From: an uncultured bacterium
Lineage (GTDB): Bacteria > Patescibacteriota > Minisyncoccia > Moranbacterales > GWC2-37-73
Assembly (NCBI GenBank): GCA_903885965.1
Contig: CAISKQ010000058.1
Coordinates: 1 to 54,211, forward strand
Direction of reading: 5' to 3'
Length of the DNA stretch: 54,211 nt
Shown here: one piece after another, positions 8,400-15,170 of the stretch
Position numbering within the stretch: the stretch's first letter is position 1
Layout of the letters: the number at the start of each line of letters is the position of its first letter
Notes under the pieces: model-generated
Told to the model about the DNA's origin: nothing
Database searches by the model: none
The model's input: only the letters and a program-made list of their open reading frames with translations
Position numbers and translations under genes: made by a program

Positions 8400-8427
8400 G
8401 ATGCAATTGAAAAATATACCTTTAAAA

Positions 8428-8453
8428 ATGCGACTCCATGAGTCGTATTTTTT
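8428..8453 (+). terminator. Rho-independent terminator after the ferredoxin gene
   Basis: A nine-pair stem (8428-8436 with 8440-8448, one G-U pair) has a CAT loop and is followed by a T run. It separates the csoR operon from the polyferredoxin gene. Confidence 0.85.
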
Positions 8454-8454
8454 A

Positions 8455-8480
8455 TGAAAACAAATAAATTTAAATCCGTT
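8455..8480 (+). promoter_or_regulatory. Candidate ECF-sigma promoter (TGAAAAC-N15-CGTT)
   Basis: TGAAAAC at 8455-8461, 15 bp, then CGTT at 8477-8480, preceded by TC and followed by ATAT. The same arrangement with the same spacing precedes 11140. The site starts just after a terminator, so it is well placed to start a new transcript. Confidence 0.6.
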
Positions 8481-8491
8481 ATATCTACTGA

Positions 8492-9667
8492 ATGCCAACT
8501 TTTCTAAAAAATATAATTTTTAAAAGCAAAAAAATGAAAAATGTTTTCACGCCCAGAAGAATTTCCCAAGCAATAATACTGGGAATTGTTTTATTTTTGA
8601 CAATCAGTCACTTAAGATTTGGTATTGAAAAAGCAGCTCCAATTGATGCATATTGTCCTTTTGGTGCAGTAGAAGGATTTTTTACATATATAACCACGGG
8701 ACAATACCTACAAAGAATTTATACCAGTTCATTTGTTTTGATGGGAATTGTGTTTTTGCTTACTTTGGTTTTTGGCAGAGTTTTTTGTTCATTCTTGTGT
8801 CCACTTGGAGCAATTCAGGAATGGATACGCGCACTTGGCAGAAAAATCGGAATAAAAAAAGATTTGGAGTTGCCAGTCTGGCTCGATAAATATGCCAGAT
8901 ATTTGAAATACATTATTTTGGCGGTTATTGTGTATTTTTCATATAAAGCTGGAGACTTAGTTTTTCGCGCATATGACCCATTCAATGCGCTTATGCATTT
9001 GGGTGAAGAATTTGATGCTAAGGTTGCTGGTTATTCAATATTGGGAATTTTACTTGTAGTTTCACTTTTTTCAAAAAACATTTGGTGTAGATATTTCTGT
9101 CCTTTTGGAGCAATGTTGGGAATCATCAGAAAAATAAGTCCTTTTAAGATAAAGAGAAATGAAAGCAGTTGCATCGGTTGTGGAAAATGCGACAAGGTTT
9201 GTCCGGCAGGTTTGAATATCTCCAATGTTAAAGAAGTTAATTCTGCAGATTGTATCAGTTGCTTGGGTTGCGTTAAAAATTGTCCAAATAGCAGTTTGAA
9301 AGCAACAACTTTCGGCAAAGAAATTCCAAAGAAAAATTTTGGTTGGATGATTATTTTGGCATTTTTTATTCCACTTGGAATTCTAATGCTGACACCTCTT
9401 TGGCAAACCAAGGCTCCATCAAATATTGTTACAAATACTGGCGAGCTGAATCTTGAAAACCTGCGAGGCAGTAACACCTTGCAATATGTGCTTGATACAA
9501 CAAAAGTCCTTTTTTCAGTTTTTCAAGATAAATTAAAATTGCCAGCTGATATCGATAAAACGATGAAGTTGAAAGATATTGGAATAAAATATCAAATAAA
9601 AAATTCAGATGGAGCACTTATTGAGGCTGAAGATTTCCGTAAAGTTGTGGAAGAATTTGCAAAGTAG
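8492..9667 (+). CDS. Membrane polyferredoxin, NapH/NosR/CcoG-like
   Basis: The 391-residue protein has about five membrane helices. It carries the family's Cys-Pro motifs CPFGA (Cys55), Cys99-x3-Cys103-Pro and Cys199-x3-Cys203-Pro, then two full 4Fe-4S motifs (Cys227/230/233/237 and Cys254/257/260/264). A C-terminal region (LENLRGSNTLQYV onward) repeats a fold often attached to these proteins. Relatives move electrons across or along the membrane; CcoG is linked to Cu(II) reduction. In this copper-like context it may reduce metal or feed electrons from the small ferredoxin. The start may instead be the ATG at 8534 (MKNVFTPRR), which would leave a leader of about 47 nt from the ECF-type promoter. 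Such a protein is unusual for a cell thought to lack respiration. Confidence 0.88.
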   Translation: MPTFLKNIIFKSKKMKNVFTPRRISQAIILGIVLFLTISHLRFGIEKAAPIDAYCPFGAVEGFFTYITTGQYLQRIYTSSFVLMGIVFLLTLVFGRVFCSFLCPLGAIQEWIRALGRKIGIKKDLELPVWLDKYARYLKYIILAVIVYFSYKAGDLVFRAYDPFNALMHLGEEFDAKVAGYSILGILLVVSLFSKNIWCRYFCPFGAMLGIIRKISPFKIKRNESSCIGCGKCDKVCPAGLNISNVKEVNSADCISCLGCVKNCPNSSLKATTFGKEIPKKNFGWMIILAFFIPLGILMLTPLWQTKAPSNIVTNTGELNLENLRGSNTLQYVLDTTKVLFSVFQDKLKLPADIDKTMKLKDIGIKYQIKNSDGALIEAEDFRKVVEEFAK

Positions 9668-9692
9668 GATTGCTTAAAGTTATGAATGATTG

Positions 9693-9701
9693 TGTTATGA
9701 T
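9693..9701 (+). promoter_or_regulatory. Extended -10 promoter of the ECF sigma gene
   Basis: TGT-TATGAT (hexamer 9696-9701) ends 6 nt before the ATG at 9708. Transcription would begin at or next to the start codon, giving a leaderless mRNA. Confidence 0.6.
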
Positions 9702-9707
9702 GAAGAT

Positions 9708-10283
9708 ATGAGCGAAAAAGAACTGCAAACAGATGCTGAATTAATAGAATTGGCTAAACAGGATCCTGAACTGTTTGGGCTTTTGATGGAGCGTTATCAA
9801 GTTCAACTTTCTCATTACATCCGGCGTTTGACTCAACTTGGACAAGACGATGTGCAGGATTTGCTTCAGGAAGTTTTCATTAAAATTTATCAAAAATTGA
9901 ATGAATATGATGAGGTGTTGAAATTTTCCAGTTGGGCATATCGAATTGCCCACAATCATATCATCGACTATTTTCGCAAAGTTGGCGCTCGTCCTAAATT
10001 TAATTCACTGGAAGACTATGAATGGGAGAAAATTATTGGAGCCAGTGTTCACATTGAAAAGGATATTATGAATAGAGATTGCGTGGAAAAAGTTAAGGTA
10101 TGTATTTCACAGTTACCAATCAAATACAAAGAAGTTTTGATTTTGAGATTTGTTGAAGAAAAGGAATACGAGGAAATCATGGATATCTTGAAAAAACCAA
10201 AGGGATCAGTTGCAACATTGATTGCCAGAGGAAAAGAAACGCTTATTAGGGAGTTAAAAGAGCAGAATATTAATTGTTTTTAA
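9708..10283 (+). CDS. ECF-type RNA polymerase sigma factor
   Basis: From the ATG at 9708 the protein has 191 residues. Region 2 is clear: DDVQDLLQEVFIKIYQKL, then FSSWAYRIAHNHIIDYFRK. Region 4 is clear too: QLPIKYKEVLILRFVEEKEYEEI followed by the helix-turn-helix GSVATLIARGKETL. Regions 1.1 and 3 are absent, as in ECF factors. The next gene, four bases downstream, encodes a membrane protein that probably holds it inactive. Candidate target promoters lie at 6732, 8455 and 11070. Its own promoter looks like an ordinary extended -10 type, so it may not be self-activated. Confidence 0.93.
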   Translation: MSEKELQTDAELIELAKQDPELFGLLMERYQVQLSHYIRRLTQLGQDDVQDLLQEVFIKIYQKLNEYDEVLKFSSWAYRIAHNHIIDYFRKVGARPKFNSLEDYEWEKIIGASVHIEKDIMNRDCVEKVKVCISQLPIKYKEVLILRFVEEKEYEEIMDILKKPKGSVATLIARGKETLIRELKEQNINCF

Positions 10284-10287
10284 ACTT

Positions 10288-11067
10288 ATGAAAGATTTAA
10301 TCAAAGAAACTATTGAAAAGATTAAAGATCAAGGTATTGCTCCTGAGCCACGCTGGAAATATCTAGTGAAAAAATACGGCATGTGGGCTGTCTTTGGTGT
10401 GATTATTTTATTGGGTGCAATTTCTTTTTCAATCGCTTTTAATTTGCTTAGTCAGTTAGACTGGGATTTGTATCGTTTTGCTCATCAAAGCGCAGTTTTG
10501 TATTCGCTGTCACTACTTCCATATTTTTGGATAGTAACTATAGGAATATTACTTGCATTGGCATTCTTTGATCTGCGAAAAACAGAAACTGGTTACAAGT
10601 ATAGTTGGCTAAAAATGTCGCTAGTATCAATAGGGGGCATAATTGTGATAGGTTTTGTTTTTTTCTTGATCGGCCTAGGTGGAAAATTAAATGCGTTTCT
10701 AATAAAAGATATTCCATATTATGGTCAGCACATGATGATGACCAAGGAGTCACAGTGGATGCAGCCAAATAGTGGATTTCTTTCTGGGACACTAACTATT
10801 ATTTCTAATGGTAAGTTGGAAATAAATGATCTAAATGGGCAAAAATGGAATGTTATTTTGGATGAAAAAACTCTTATTAGGCCAGCAGTTAATATCGCAA
10901 AAGGAGAAATGATTAAGATAATAGGCTCAAAGAAGGATGCGAACAATTTTGAGGCTTTGGAAATACGTCCCTGGATGGGCCAAGGTATGATGAATGGCTC
11001 TGGCGCTGGTCGCAGTAGCGGAATGATGAATAATGGCAGTGGCAGAGACATGATGAATGGAAATTAA
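10288..11067 (+). CDS. Probable membrane anti-sigma factor with Met-rich sensor domain
   Basis: The 259-residue protein has a short cytoplasmic N-terminus (about 30 residues), three membrane helices (about 33-55, 75-95, 105-130) and an outer C-terminal domain. That domain starts with QHMMMTKESQWMQ, contains an OB-like beta region (GTLTIISNGKLEINDLNG to FEALEIRPW), and ends in a Gly/Asn-rich tail with three MM pairs. Met clusters of this kind bind Cu(I). Its position right after the ECF gene and its topology fit an anti-sigma that senses a metal outside the cell. I see no classical zinc anti-sigma motif in the short N-terminus, so the sigma contact is inferred from gene order. Confidence 0.65.
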   Translation: MKDLIKETIEKIKDQGIAPEPRWKYLVKKYGMWAVFGVIILLGAISFSIAFNLLSQLDWDLYRFAHQSAVLYSLSLLPYFWIVTIGILLALAFFDLRKTETGYKYSWLKMSLVSIGGIIVIGFVFFLIGLGGKLNAFLIKDIPYYGQHMMMTKESQWMQPNSGFLSGTLTIISNGKLEINDLNGQKWNVILDEKTLIRPAVNIAKGEMIKIIGSKKDANNFEALEIRPWMGQGMMNGSGAGRSSGMMNNGSGRDMMNGN

Positions 11068-11069
11068 AA

Positions 11070-11095
11070 TGAAAACTTTTTAGTTTGCATCCGTT
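11070..11095 (+). promoter_or_regulatory. Candidate ECF-sigma promoter (TGAAAAC-N15-CGTT)
   Basis: TGAAAAC at 11070-11076, 15 bp, then CGTT at 11092-11095, preceded by TC and followed by TTAT. It is 44 bp before the ATG of the Met-rich peptide gene. The layout is the same as at 8455. Confidence 0.6.
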
Positions 11096-11139
11096 TTATA
11101 CAATGCTGGCAGCAATTAATAAATTAACTAAAAAGTATT

Positions 11140-11385
11140 ATGAATAAAGGAATTGCAATCGGTGTGCTAAGTTTAGCTGTTCTTGGGACAGCAGTGTTTG
11201 CAAGTGGTGCATTTGCTTCAGTTGGAAACAGAGGTCAATTTGGATCAAATTACTCACCAGAGCGACACGCTCAAATGATGGGAAGTGGTCAGGGTCGTGG
11301 CATGATGGGCTCACAAAGAGGTCAAAATGCTGGAGGAAATTTTGTCGATAAAAATGGGGATGGAATTTGTGATCACATGCAATAA
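11140..11385 (+). CDS. Secreted Met-rich small protein, candidate metal binder
   Basis: The 81-residue product has a signal peptide (MNKGIAIGVLSLAVLGTAVFA...) and a short Gly/Gln-rich mature part with HAQMMGSGQGRGMMGS and an acidic DKNGDGICD stretch that resembles a calcium-binding loop. The MM pairs echo the tail of the membrane protein upstream. The composition fits extracytoplasmic Cu(I) or Ag(I) binding. It has its own ECF-type promoter and a strong terminator, so it can be expressed alone. No named family is recognised; the function is inferred from composition and context. Confidence 0.7.
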   Translation: MNKGIAIGVLSLAVLGTAVFASGAFASVGNRGQFGSNYSPERHAQMMGSGQGRGMMGSQRGQNAGGNFVDKNGDGICDHMQ

Positions 11386-11393
11386 GGAAAAAT

Positions 11394-11424
11394 AATAAAA
11401 GAGGCTTTTAAAGCCTCTTTTATT
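11394..11424. terminator. Bidirectional terminator
   Basis: A near-perfect palindrome (11394-11408 pairs with 11410-11424) with GAGGC/GCCTC at its heart and A/T runs outside. It serves the Met-rich gene and overlaps the stop codon of the convergent minus-strand gene. Confidence 0.88.
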
Positions 11425-11992
11425 TTAGGGTATTGGTATAGCTTAATAAAGTTCCACCATGAGAAAATCCTACTTGTATAAATGGATATCCTTCTGTGGT
11501 TTTGTTTGATTTGTCCTCCCATCTGAAAAAGTAGTTAGTTTCCTTGTTGCTATTATTTGCAGATAATTTTTCCAAATTTACTTCTGGCGCATTTTTGGCA
11601 ATAAATTGCTTAGCCATTGTTTCCAGTTCTTGAGCATTATAACGAGGACTATTATCGTATGTTTTTTCATTCTCACTTCCTACGGGAAGAGAGCGTGTTC
11701 CAAATTGAATAATTTTACCGTTACTAGAATCTATCTCATACTGGTCTGGTCCTGCATAATAAAGACTTTCTTGCACATTTTCATTGTATGCTGATTTGCC
11801 CGCGCTTACATATTCAACTTTAATGTCTTGATTTTCGCTAAAGTCCTTTATTTTGGAAATATCTCGTTGCCTTATTTGTTCTTGACTGTCTTGTTGTTGG
11901 GGTTGATTATTTGGCTTTTTAAGGAGCCAAAAACTGGCACCTCCAAAGATGAGAATGAGGATAGCGATAGTTAGAGTTTTTGATAGTTTCAT
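11420..11992 (-). CDS. Membrane-anchored PepSY-like protein
   Basis: The start is placed at the ATG at 11992 (MKLSKTLTIAILILIFGG), because the longer frame to 12082 adds only an unconvincing stretch before the membrane helix. The 190-residue product has one N-terminal helix (about 7-23), a polar Gln/Asn linker, then an alpha/beta domain with YNAQELETMAKQFIAKNAP and a C-terminal YPFIQVGFSHGGTLLSYTNTL. That helix-plus-strand pattern resembles PepSY-type domains of exported CPR and Gram-positive proteins. It faces outward if the helix is a signal anchor. Function is unknown; the PepSY resemblance is by pattern only. Confidence 0.6.
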   Translation of the reverse strand: MKLSKTLTIAILILIFGGASFWLLKKPNNQPQQQDSQEQIRQRDISKIKDFSENQDIKVEYVSAGKSAYNENVQESLYYAGPDQYEIDSSNGKIIQFGTRSLPVGSENEKTYDNSPRYNAQELETMAKQFIAKNAPEVNLEKLSANNSNKETNYFFRWEDKSNKTTEGYPFIQVGFSHGGTLLSYTNTLK

Positions 11993-12083
11993 AAAGTTGT
12001 TTTTTTTATTGTTTTTCTTGCCCCAATAGTACCATCTTATTAGAACAAAATCCATAAAATATGCCCATTTATGAATATGCAAA

Positions 12084-12153
12084 GTGAGACACTATCCTGT
12101 CTTATTTCTCAAAATGAGACAGTGGCTGTCCCGTGTCTCATTTGTCTCATTTT
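12084..12153. repeat. Cluster of TGAGACA / TGTCTCA inverted repeats
   Basis: Within 70 bp there are two TGAGACA and two TGTCTCA sites. AATGAGACA (12113-12121) and TGTCTCATT (12134-12142) form a perfect nine-base inverted repeat. No gene is convincing here. It could be a multi-site operator or the end of a lost insertion element. The rest of 11993-12263 shows no supported gene. Confidence 0.5.
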
Positions 12154-12263
12154 ACCCTCAAGAACCCGACCCGACCTCTCCAATACGCCTGTTTTGACAA
12201 ACCTCCAAAAAAGCCTTATACTGATTGAAAGTTATGGGTTCCAGACCTTGGTAGCCCTCCAAT

Positions 12264-12304
12264 AAAAAACAAATCTTATCTTTAGCGATGAGGTTTGTTT
12301 TTTT
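12264..12304. terminator. Orphan bidirectional terminator
   Basis: AAAAAACAAATCT (12264-12276) pairs with AGGTTTGTTTTTT (from 12291), one G-U pair, and T runs occur on both strands. No protein gene ends here, so it may close a small RNA or be a relic. Confidence 0.6.
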
Positions 12305-12318
12305 AACTTCGTTTTTGT

Positions 12319-12493
12319 TTGTGTATATTGTGTATTGGAAGTTATGCACAACGTAAAGACGCTGTGCGTCCACGTTGCACGGCAGAGTTAAATATATGTG
12401 CTTTATTTGGCTGAAGATAGCCATTTTAAAGTTATGCGCAGGGTTTTGCACACTTGTGTATATTGTGTGCACAAGTGTACTATTGTTACACAA
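12319..12493 (+). promoter_or_regulatory. Repeated operator-like region upstream of lexA
   Basis: TTGTGTATATTGTGT occurs at 12319-12333 and again at 12454-12468. Near the second copy, ACACTTGTG and CACAAGTGT form an inverted repeat. AGTTATGC also occurs twice (about 12340 and 12430). A hairpin (AACGT/ACGTT plus GACGC/GCGTC, 12350-12376) lies between the copies. These may be LexA operators in a form not matching the E. coli or Bacillus box. Confidence 0.5.
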
Positions 12494-12505
12494 ATCCAAA
12501 AGTTG

Positions 12506-12511
12506 TATAAT
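12506..12511 (+). promoter_or_regulatory. -10 box of the lexA promoter
   Basis: TATAAT is followed after 6 nt by the lexA ATG (12518), so the transcript is probably leaderless. Confidence 0.7.
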
Positions 12512-12517
12512 GTCAGA

Positions 12518-13189
12518 ATGCTAAAAGAAAAAACAAAAAAACTTACTCAAAAACAAAAAAAGATTTTTGAATATATTTGTGATTGCCTTGAAAAAGATGG
12601 GTCTTCTCCCACGATTTTGGAGCTGGCAAAGTTTATGGGAGTTTCGTCATTGCGAACTGTGACGCAATACTTGGAAAGTCTGGAAAAGAAAAATCTCATC
12701 ATTCGCTCTCGTCACCAAAATCGCGGCATTCGTTTGGCAACTCATAATGATGTGATGACTCAAACCGTGATTTTGCCAGTGCTCAGCAGTGCTGGTTGTG
12801 ATAACATGCAAGTTTTTGCCGAGCAATCTTTTGCTGAATTTGTCACCCTCGATCGAGATTTTATTCACGGCAAAAATCCTGAGCAGGTTTTTGTTTTCAG
12901 GGCGGTTGGTGATTCAATGTCTGATGCCGGGATTGGAACGGGGGATTTGGTGATCACGGAAAAAACCCTTGAGGTTGTCAACAAAGACAAAGTGGTGGCA
13001 GTGGTTGATGGCATGGTGCTGATAAAACAAATCAATTTTTCTCCCAACGCCGTGGTTTTGCAACCAATGTCTCGCGACCCGCAATATCGTCCGATCATTA
13101 TGAAAAAAGATTTTCAGGTTTTTGGGAAGGTGATTGACGTGATTAAGGATTTTAGCGGGGAAGAAGAATTGGTTTATGAGGCATTGTGA
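12518..13189 (+). CDS. lexA: LexA repressor/autoprotease
   Basis: From the ATG at 12518 the protein has 223 residues. The N-terminal winged helix (residues about 9-70) includes SSPTILELAKFMGVSSLRTVTQYL. The C-terminal S24 peptidase domain has the Ala92-Gly93 cleavage site, nucleophile Ser133 in GDSMSDAGI and general base Lys170 in VLIKQ. LexA represses SOS genes and cuts itself when RecA filaments form. An upstream in-frame extension to 12398 is rejected because it has no protein-like features and the -10 box lies just before this ATG. No recA is in the window. Confidence 0.95.
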   Translation: MLKEKTKKLTQKQKKIFEYICDCLEKDGSSPTILELAKFMGVSSLRTVTQYLESLEKKNLIIRSRHQNRGIRLATHNDVMTQTVILPVLSSAGCDNMQVFAEQSFAEFVTLDRDFIHGKNPEQVFVFRAVGDSMSDAGIGTGDLVITEKTLEVVNKDKVVAVVDGMVLIKQINFSPNAVVLQPMSRDPQYRPIIMKKDFQVFGKVIDVIKDFSGEEELVYEAL

Positions 13190-13225
13190 TATGCATTCTA
13201 CATAACTTTTAAAATTTATAATTCC

Positions 13226-13717
13226 ATGATTATCAGCTCAATTATAAGACGTAGGAGTTTTCGAACATATAAGGATAGCCCGGTTTCCAATGAAGCTATT
13301 GATGAGGTAATTAAGGCTGCTCAGTTTGCGCCGACGGCGCATGGCAAGAGAGCTATTGAATTCGTGGTCATTAGGGACCAGAAAATAAAGGATGCGATTT
13401 TTGCGGTTGTGGATCAGGTCTATATTAAAGAAGCTCCTGTTTTGATTGTGCCTGTTGCTAGCGATCAGGCAACTTTGCCTGTGCAGGATTTGTCTATTGC
13501 TTCGGCGCACATATTTTTGCAAGCAACTGAACTTGGTCTCGGTAGTGTTTGGAAGAATCTGACGCCAGTTTGGGAAGAAAAGGTCAAAGAAGTCCTTGGC
13601 GTGCCGCAAAATTTTCGCATGATTGATATCATTCCTCTTGGTTTTCCTGCCGAAGAAAAACCCGAGCATAGTGACGAGGAGTTTAAAATCGAAAAAATCC
13701 ATCAGGAAAGGTGGTAA
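13226..13717 (+). CDS. Nitroreductase-family FMN oxidoreductase
   Basis: The 163-residue protein opens with IIRRRSFRTYKDSPVSNEAIDEVIKAAQFAPTAHG, the nitroreductase FMN-binding signature (R-R-S-x-R). Later it has DLSIASAHIFLQATELGLGSVW and IIPLGFPAEEKP, the family's dimer-core and C-terminal loops. Such enzymes reduce nitro compounds, quinones or flavins using NAD(P)H. It is short for the family (usual size 170-220 residues). It is 36 bp downstream of lexA and 13 bp upstream of the pyrophosphohydrolase gene, so the three may be one unit. The physiological substrate cannot be read from sequence. Confidence 0.92.
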   Translation: MIISSIIRRRSFRTYKDSPVSNEAIDEVIKAAQFAPTAHGKRAIEFVVIRDQKIKDAIFAVVDQVYIKEAPVLIVPVASDQATLPVQDLSIASAHIFLQATELGLGSVWKNLTPVWEEKVKEVLGVPQNFRMIDIIPLGFPAEEKPEHSDEEFKIEKIHQERW

Positions 13718-13730
13718 GAAATTCAAGATT

Positions 13731-14099
13731 ATGAAAAGAGTCTATTATCGAAAATTGATTCGGGATAAAATTCCGGAAAAGATAAGCAACCGGGGAAGTG
13801 AGCTTGAAACCCGCAGACTTTCGAAAGTTGAGTTTTTGAAAGAGCTTTTGAAAAAGGCTGGGGAAGAAAGTGGCGAACTCTTTTTGAAATCAAAAGGCAA
13901 GAAAGAAATCGTTGAAGAGATTGCCGACGTGCTGGATGTGATTGATGAAATTTTGAAGTTCAAGAAAATCACCCAAAAACAAGTCATCGATCAACAAAAG
14001 AAAAATTTTGAAAAAAAAGGTGGATTTGCAAAAAGACTTTATCTTGTTTGGTCTTCGGATGATAAGTATATGACAAATGAGAAACTGGGAAAGAAATAA
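13731..14099 (+). CDS. MazG/PRA-PH-like nucleotide pyrophosphohydrolase
   Basis: From the ATG at 13731 the product has 122 residues; the longer frame overlaps the nitroreductase and is rejected. It begins YYRKLIRDKIPE, the usual opening of this subfamily, and has the metal-binding helices KKAGEESGELF and EIVEEIADVLDVIDEI (ExxE ... ExxxD). These enzymes hydrolyse nucleoside triphosphates to the monophosphate and pyrophosphate, often as house-cleaning enzymes. There are no histidine-biosynthesis genes nearby, so a HisE role is unlikely. The last 20 residues are basic and less conserved. Confidence 0.85.
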   Translation: MKRVYYRKLIRDKIPEKISNRGSELETRRLSKVEFLKELLKKAGEESGELFLKSKGKKEIVEEIADVLDVIDEILKFKKITQKQVIDQQKKNFEKKGGFAKRLYLVWSSDDKYMTNEKLGKK

Positions 14100-14102
14100 A
14101 AA

Positions 14103-14147
14103 AGCATCAGGACTGTAACATGGCAATGTTGCCATAGTCCTGATGCT
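14103..14147 (-). terminator. Strong terminator of the minus-strand small gene
   Basis: A 12-pair outer stem (AGCATCAGGACT with its complement) encloses a seven-pair inner stem (ATGGCAA/TTGCCAT). Read on the minus strand it is followed by TTTTTTATT. There is no T run on the plus side. Confidence 0.85.
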
Positions 14148-14168
14148 AAACGTAATGTCTTGAAGTTT

Positions 14169-14423
14169 TTATTCCAGCATTGCTGAAAGTTTTTCAATGA
14201 GCTTTTGGGCTTCTGATTTCCCTGGTTCATTGGTTGGTTGTTTGTTTTTTTTGTAGACATATCCTTTTGCCAAAAGGCAGACATCTTCATCGTCTTTGAG
14301 GATGAGTGAAAGCAGAATTCCTATCTCACATCCATCACCACCACCGATTGCATAATCCTTTATCTTCTTGAGATTTTCCCTTAAAGTCTTTGTGTCTGAA
14401 AGTGTTCCCTTGAGAGTTTTCAT
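14169..14423 (-). CDS. Small uncharacterised protein with its own promoter and terminator
   Basis: The 84-residue product is mixed in charge with no membrane helix. It begins MKTLKGTLSDTKTLRENLKK, has a Gly-rich turn (AIGGGDGCEIG) and a hydrophobic strand pair (ILLSLILKDDEDVCLLAKGYVY), and ends in an amphipathic helix. I do not recognise a family. That it is real is supported by a consensus-like promoter upstream on the same strand (14488-14516) and a strong terminator right after it (14103-14147). Overlapping frames on either strand have neither. Confidence 0.65.
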   Translation of the reverse strand: MKTLKGTLSDTKTLRENLKKIKDYAIGGGDGCEIGILLSLILKDDEDVCLLAKGYVYKKNKQPTNEPGKSEAQKLIEKLSAMLE

Positions 14424-14487
14424 AATTATCCTATGTTTTAAATGTTCTGAAATAGACTGACTTTTGACCTTGAATAAACTTCATAGT

Positions 14488-14516
14488 AGTTTATGCCTTT
14501 CCAGCGTAGCTGTCAA
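14488..14516 (-). promoter_or_regulatory. Promoter of the small minus-strand gene
   Basis: On the minus strand TTGACA (14516-14511) is followed after 17 bp by TAAACT (14493-14488). TAAACT and AGTTTA a few bases on form an inverted repeat over the start region, which could bind a regulator. Confidence 0.7.
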
Positions 14517-14576
14517 GCATTTTACGGTCCATTTTTCTTTACTTTTGCTGTTGTTTTGCTTACCTTGAAAGTGCGA

Positions 14577-14582
14577 TATAAT
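14577..14582 (+). promoter_or_regulatory. -10 box before the GHKL-like gene
   Basis: TATAAT gives a leader of about 42 nt. The leader contains tandem TAACAA units (about 14603-14622) just before the ATG at 14631. Confidence 0.6.
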
Positions 14583-14630
14583 GAAAATATGTAAGGTTGA
14601 TAAATAACAATAACAATAACAATAATTAAC

Positions 14631-15140
14631 ATGACCGAAGAAATTTTCGAGAGAAGCCTTGAAATTAAAGCATCACAGGCGGGAAGCATTGTTAATATTG
14701 TCCCGGCTTGGTGGAAAGAAACTTCCAAAGAGGCGAATTCTCCCGCAACTCCTGGCAAGCTTTATGCAATTGGAAACTATTTGGTTCAGTTGGTGAAAAA
14801 TTCTTTGAGCGATGGAAAAGGTGACGGAAAAGTCACAGCTATTTTTGACAGCGAAAAAGTGAAAATTGTGATTGATGATTTGGGCAGTGGCGAAAAAGAA
14901 ATCAATTTGAATGTGAAAGGTGACTATGGCATGAAGGAATCAATTGAATATTTTGATGTTTTCACGGTTGAATCAAAAGGCCGAAAGTATGAAAAAAATT
15001 TCCGCAACATGGTTGAGGAAACAGACGATAGCGACCTGTATGTTGGTTCAAAACTGACGATTATCAAATACCACATTGCGCCAGTTGATGAGGTGGAGGA
15101 AAGTTATCACTCAGGTAGAAATTTTGGAGAACGAATGTAA
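14631..15140 (+). CDS. Small protein resembling a GHKL (histidine-kinase-type) ATPase domain
   Basis: The 169-residue protein has the order of motifs seen in a minimal GHKL fold: LVQLVKNSLSDG like the N-box, VKIVIDDLGSG like the G1 box (DxGxG), YGMKESIEYFDVFTVESKGRKYEK like the lid and G2 region, and GSKLTIIKYHIAP like the last strand. Such stand-alone domains occur as anti-sigma kinases (RsbW type). The N-box Asn is present, but the lid is short and ATP binding is uncertain. There is no anti-anti-sigma gene nearby. The -10 box at 14577 and the palindromic terminator at 15171 mark it as a single-gene unit. Confidence 0.5.
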   Translation: MTEEIFERSLEIKASQAGSIVNIVPAWWKETSKEANSPATPGKLYAIGNYLVQLVKNSLSDGKGDGKVTAIFDSEKVKIVIDDLGSGEKEINLNVKGDYGMKESIEYFDVFTVESKGRKYEKNFRNMVEETDDSDLYVGSKLTIIKYHIAPVDEVEESYHSGRNFGERM

Positions 15141-15170
15141 GCGTGTAAAGACAACTTAAAAATGAAAATA

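Noticed and set aside
12071-12265. A 64-codon frame ending just before a terminator
   Set aside because: It is made of GAGACA repeat sequence at the start, has no recognisable motif, and its composition is not protein-like. The terminator is recorded separately.
12158-12499. A 113-codon minus-strand frame upstream of lexA
   Set aside because: It runs through the hairpin, the terminator and the duplicated operator-like repeats, and has no domain pattern.
13217-13222. TATAAT three bases before the nitroreductase ATG as another leaderless promoter
   Set aside because: The distance to the ATG is too short for transcription to start at or before it. The gene is probably read from lexA.
14522-14758. 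A 78-codon minus-strand frame opposite the GHKL-like gene start
   Set aside because: It is antisense to the better supported gene at 14631 and crosses that gene's promoter. The hydrophobic stretch comes from the TAACAA repeats read backwards.
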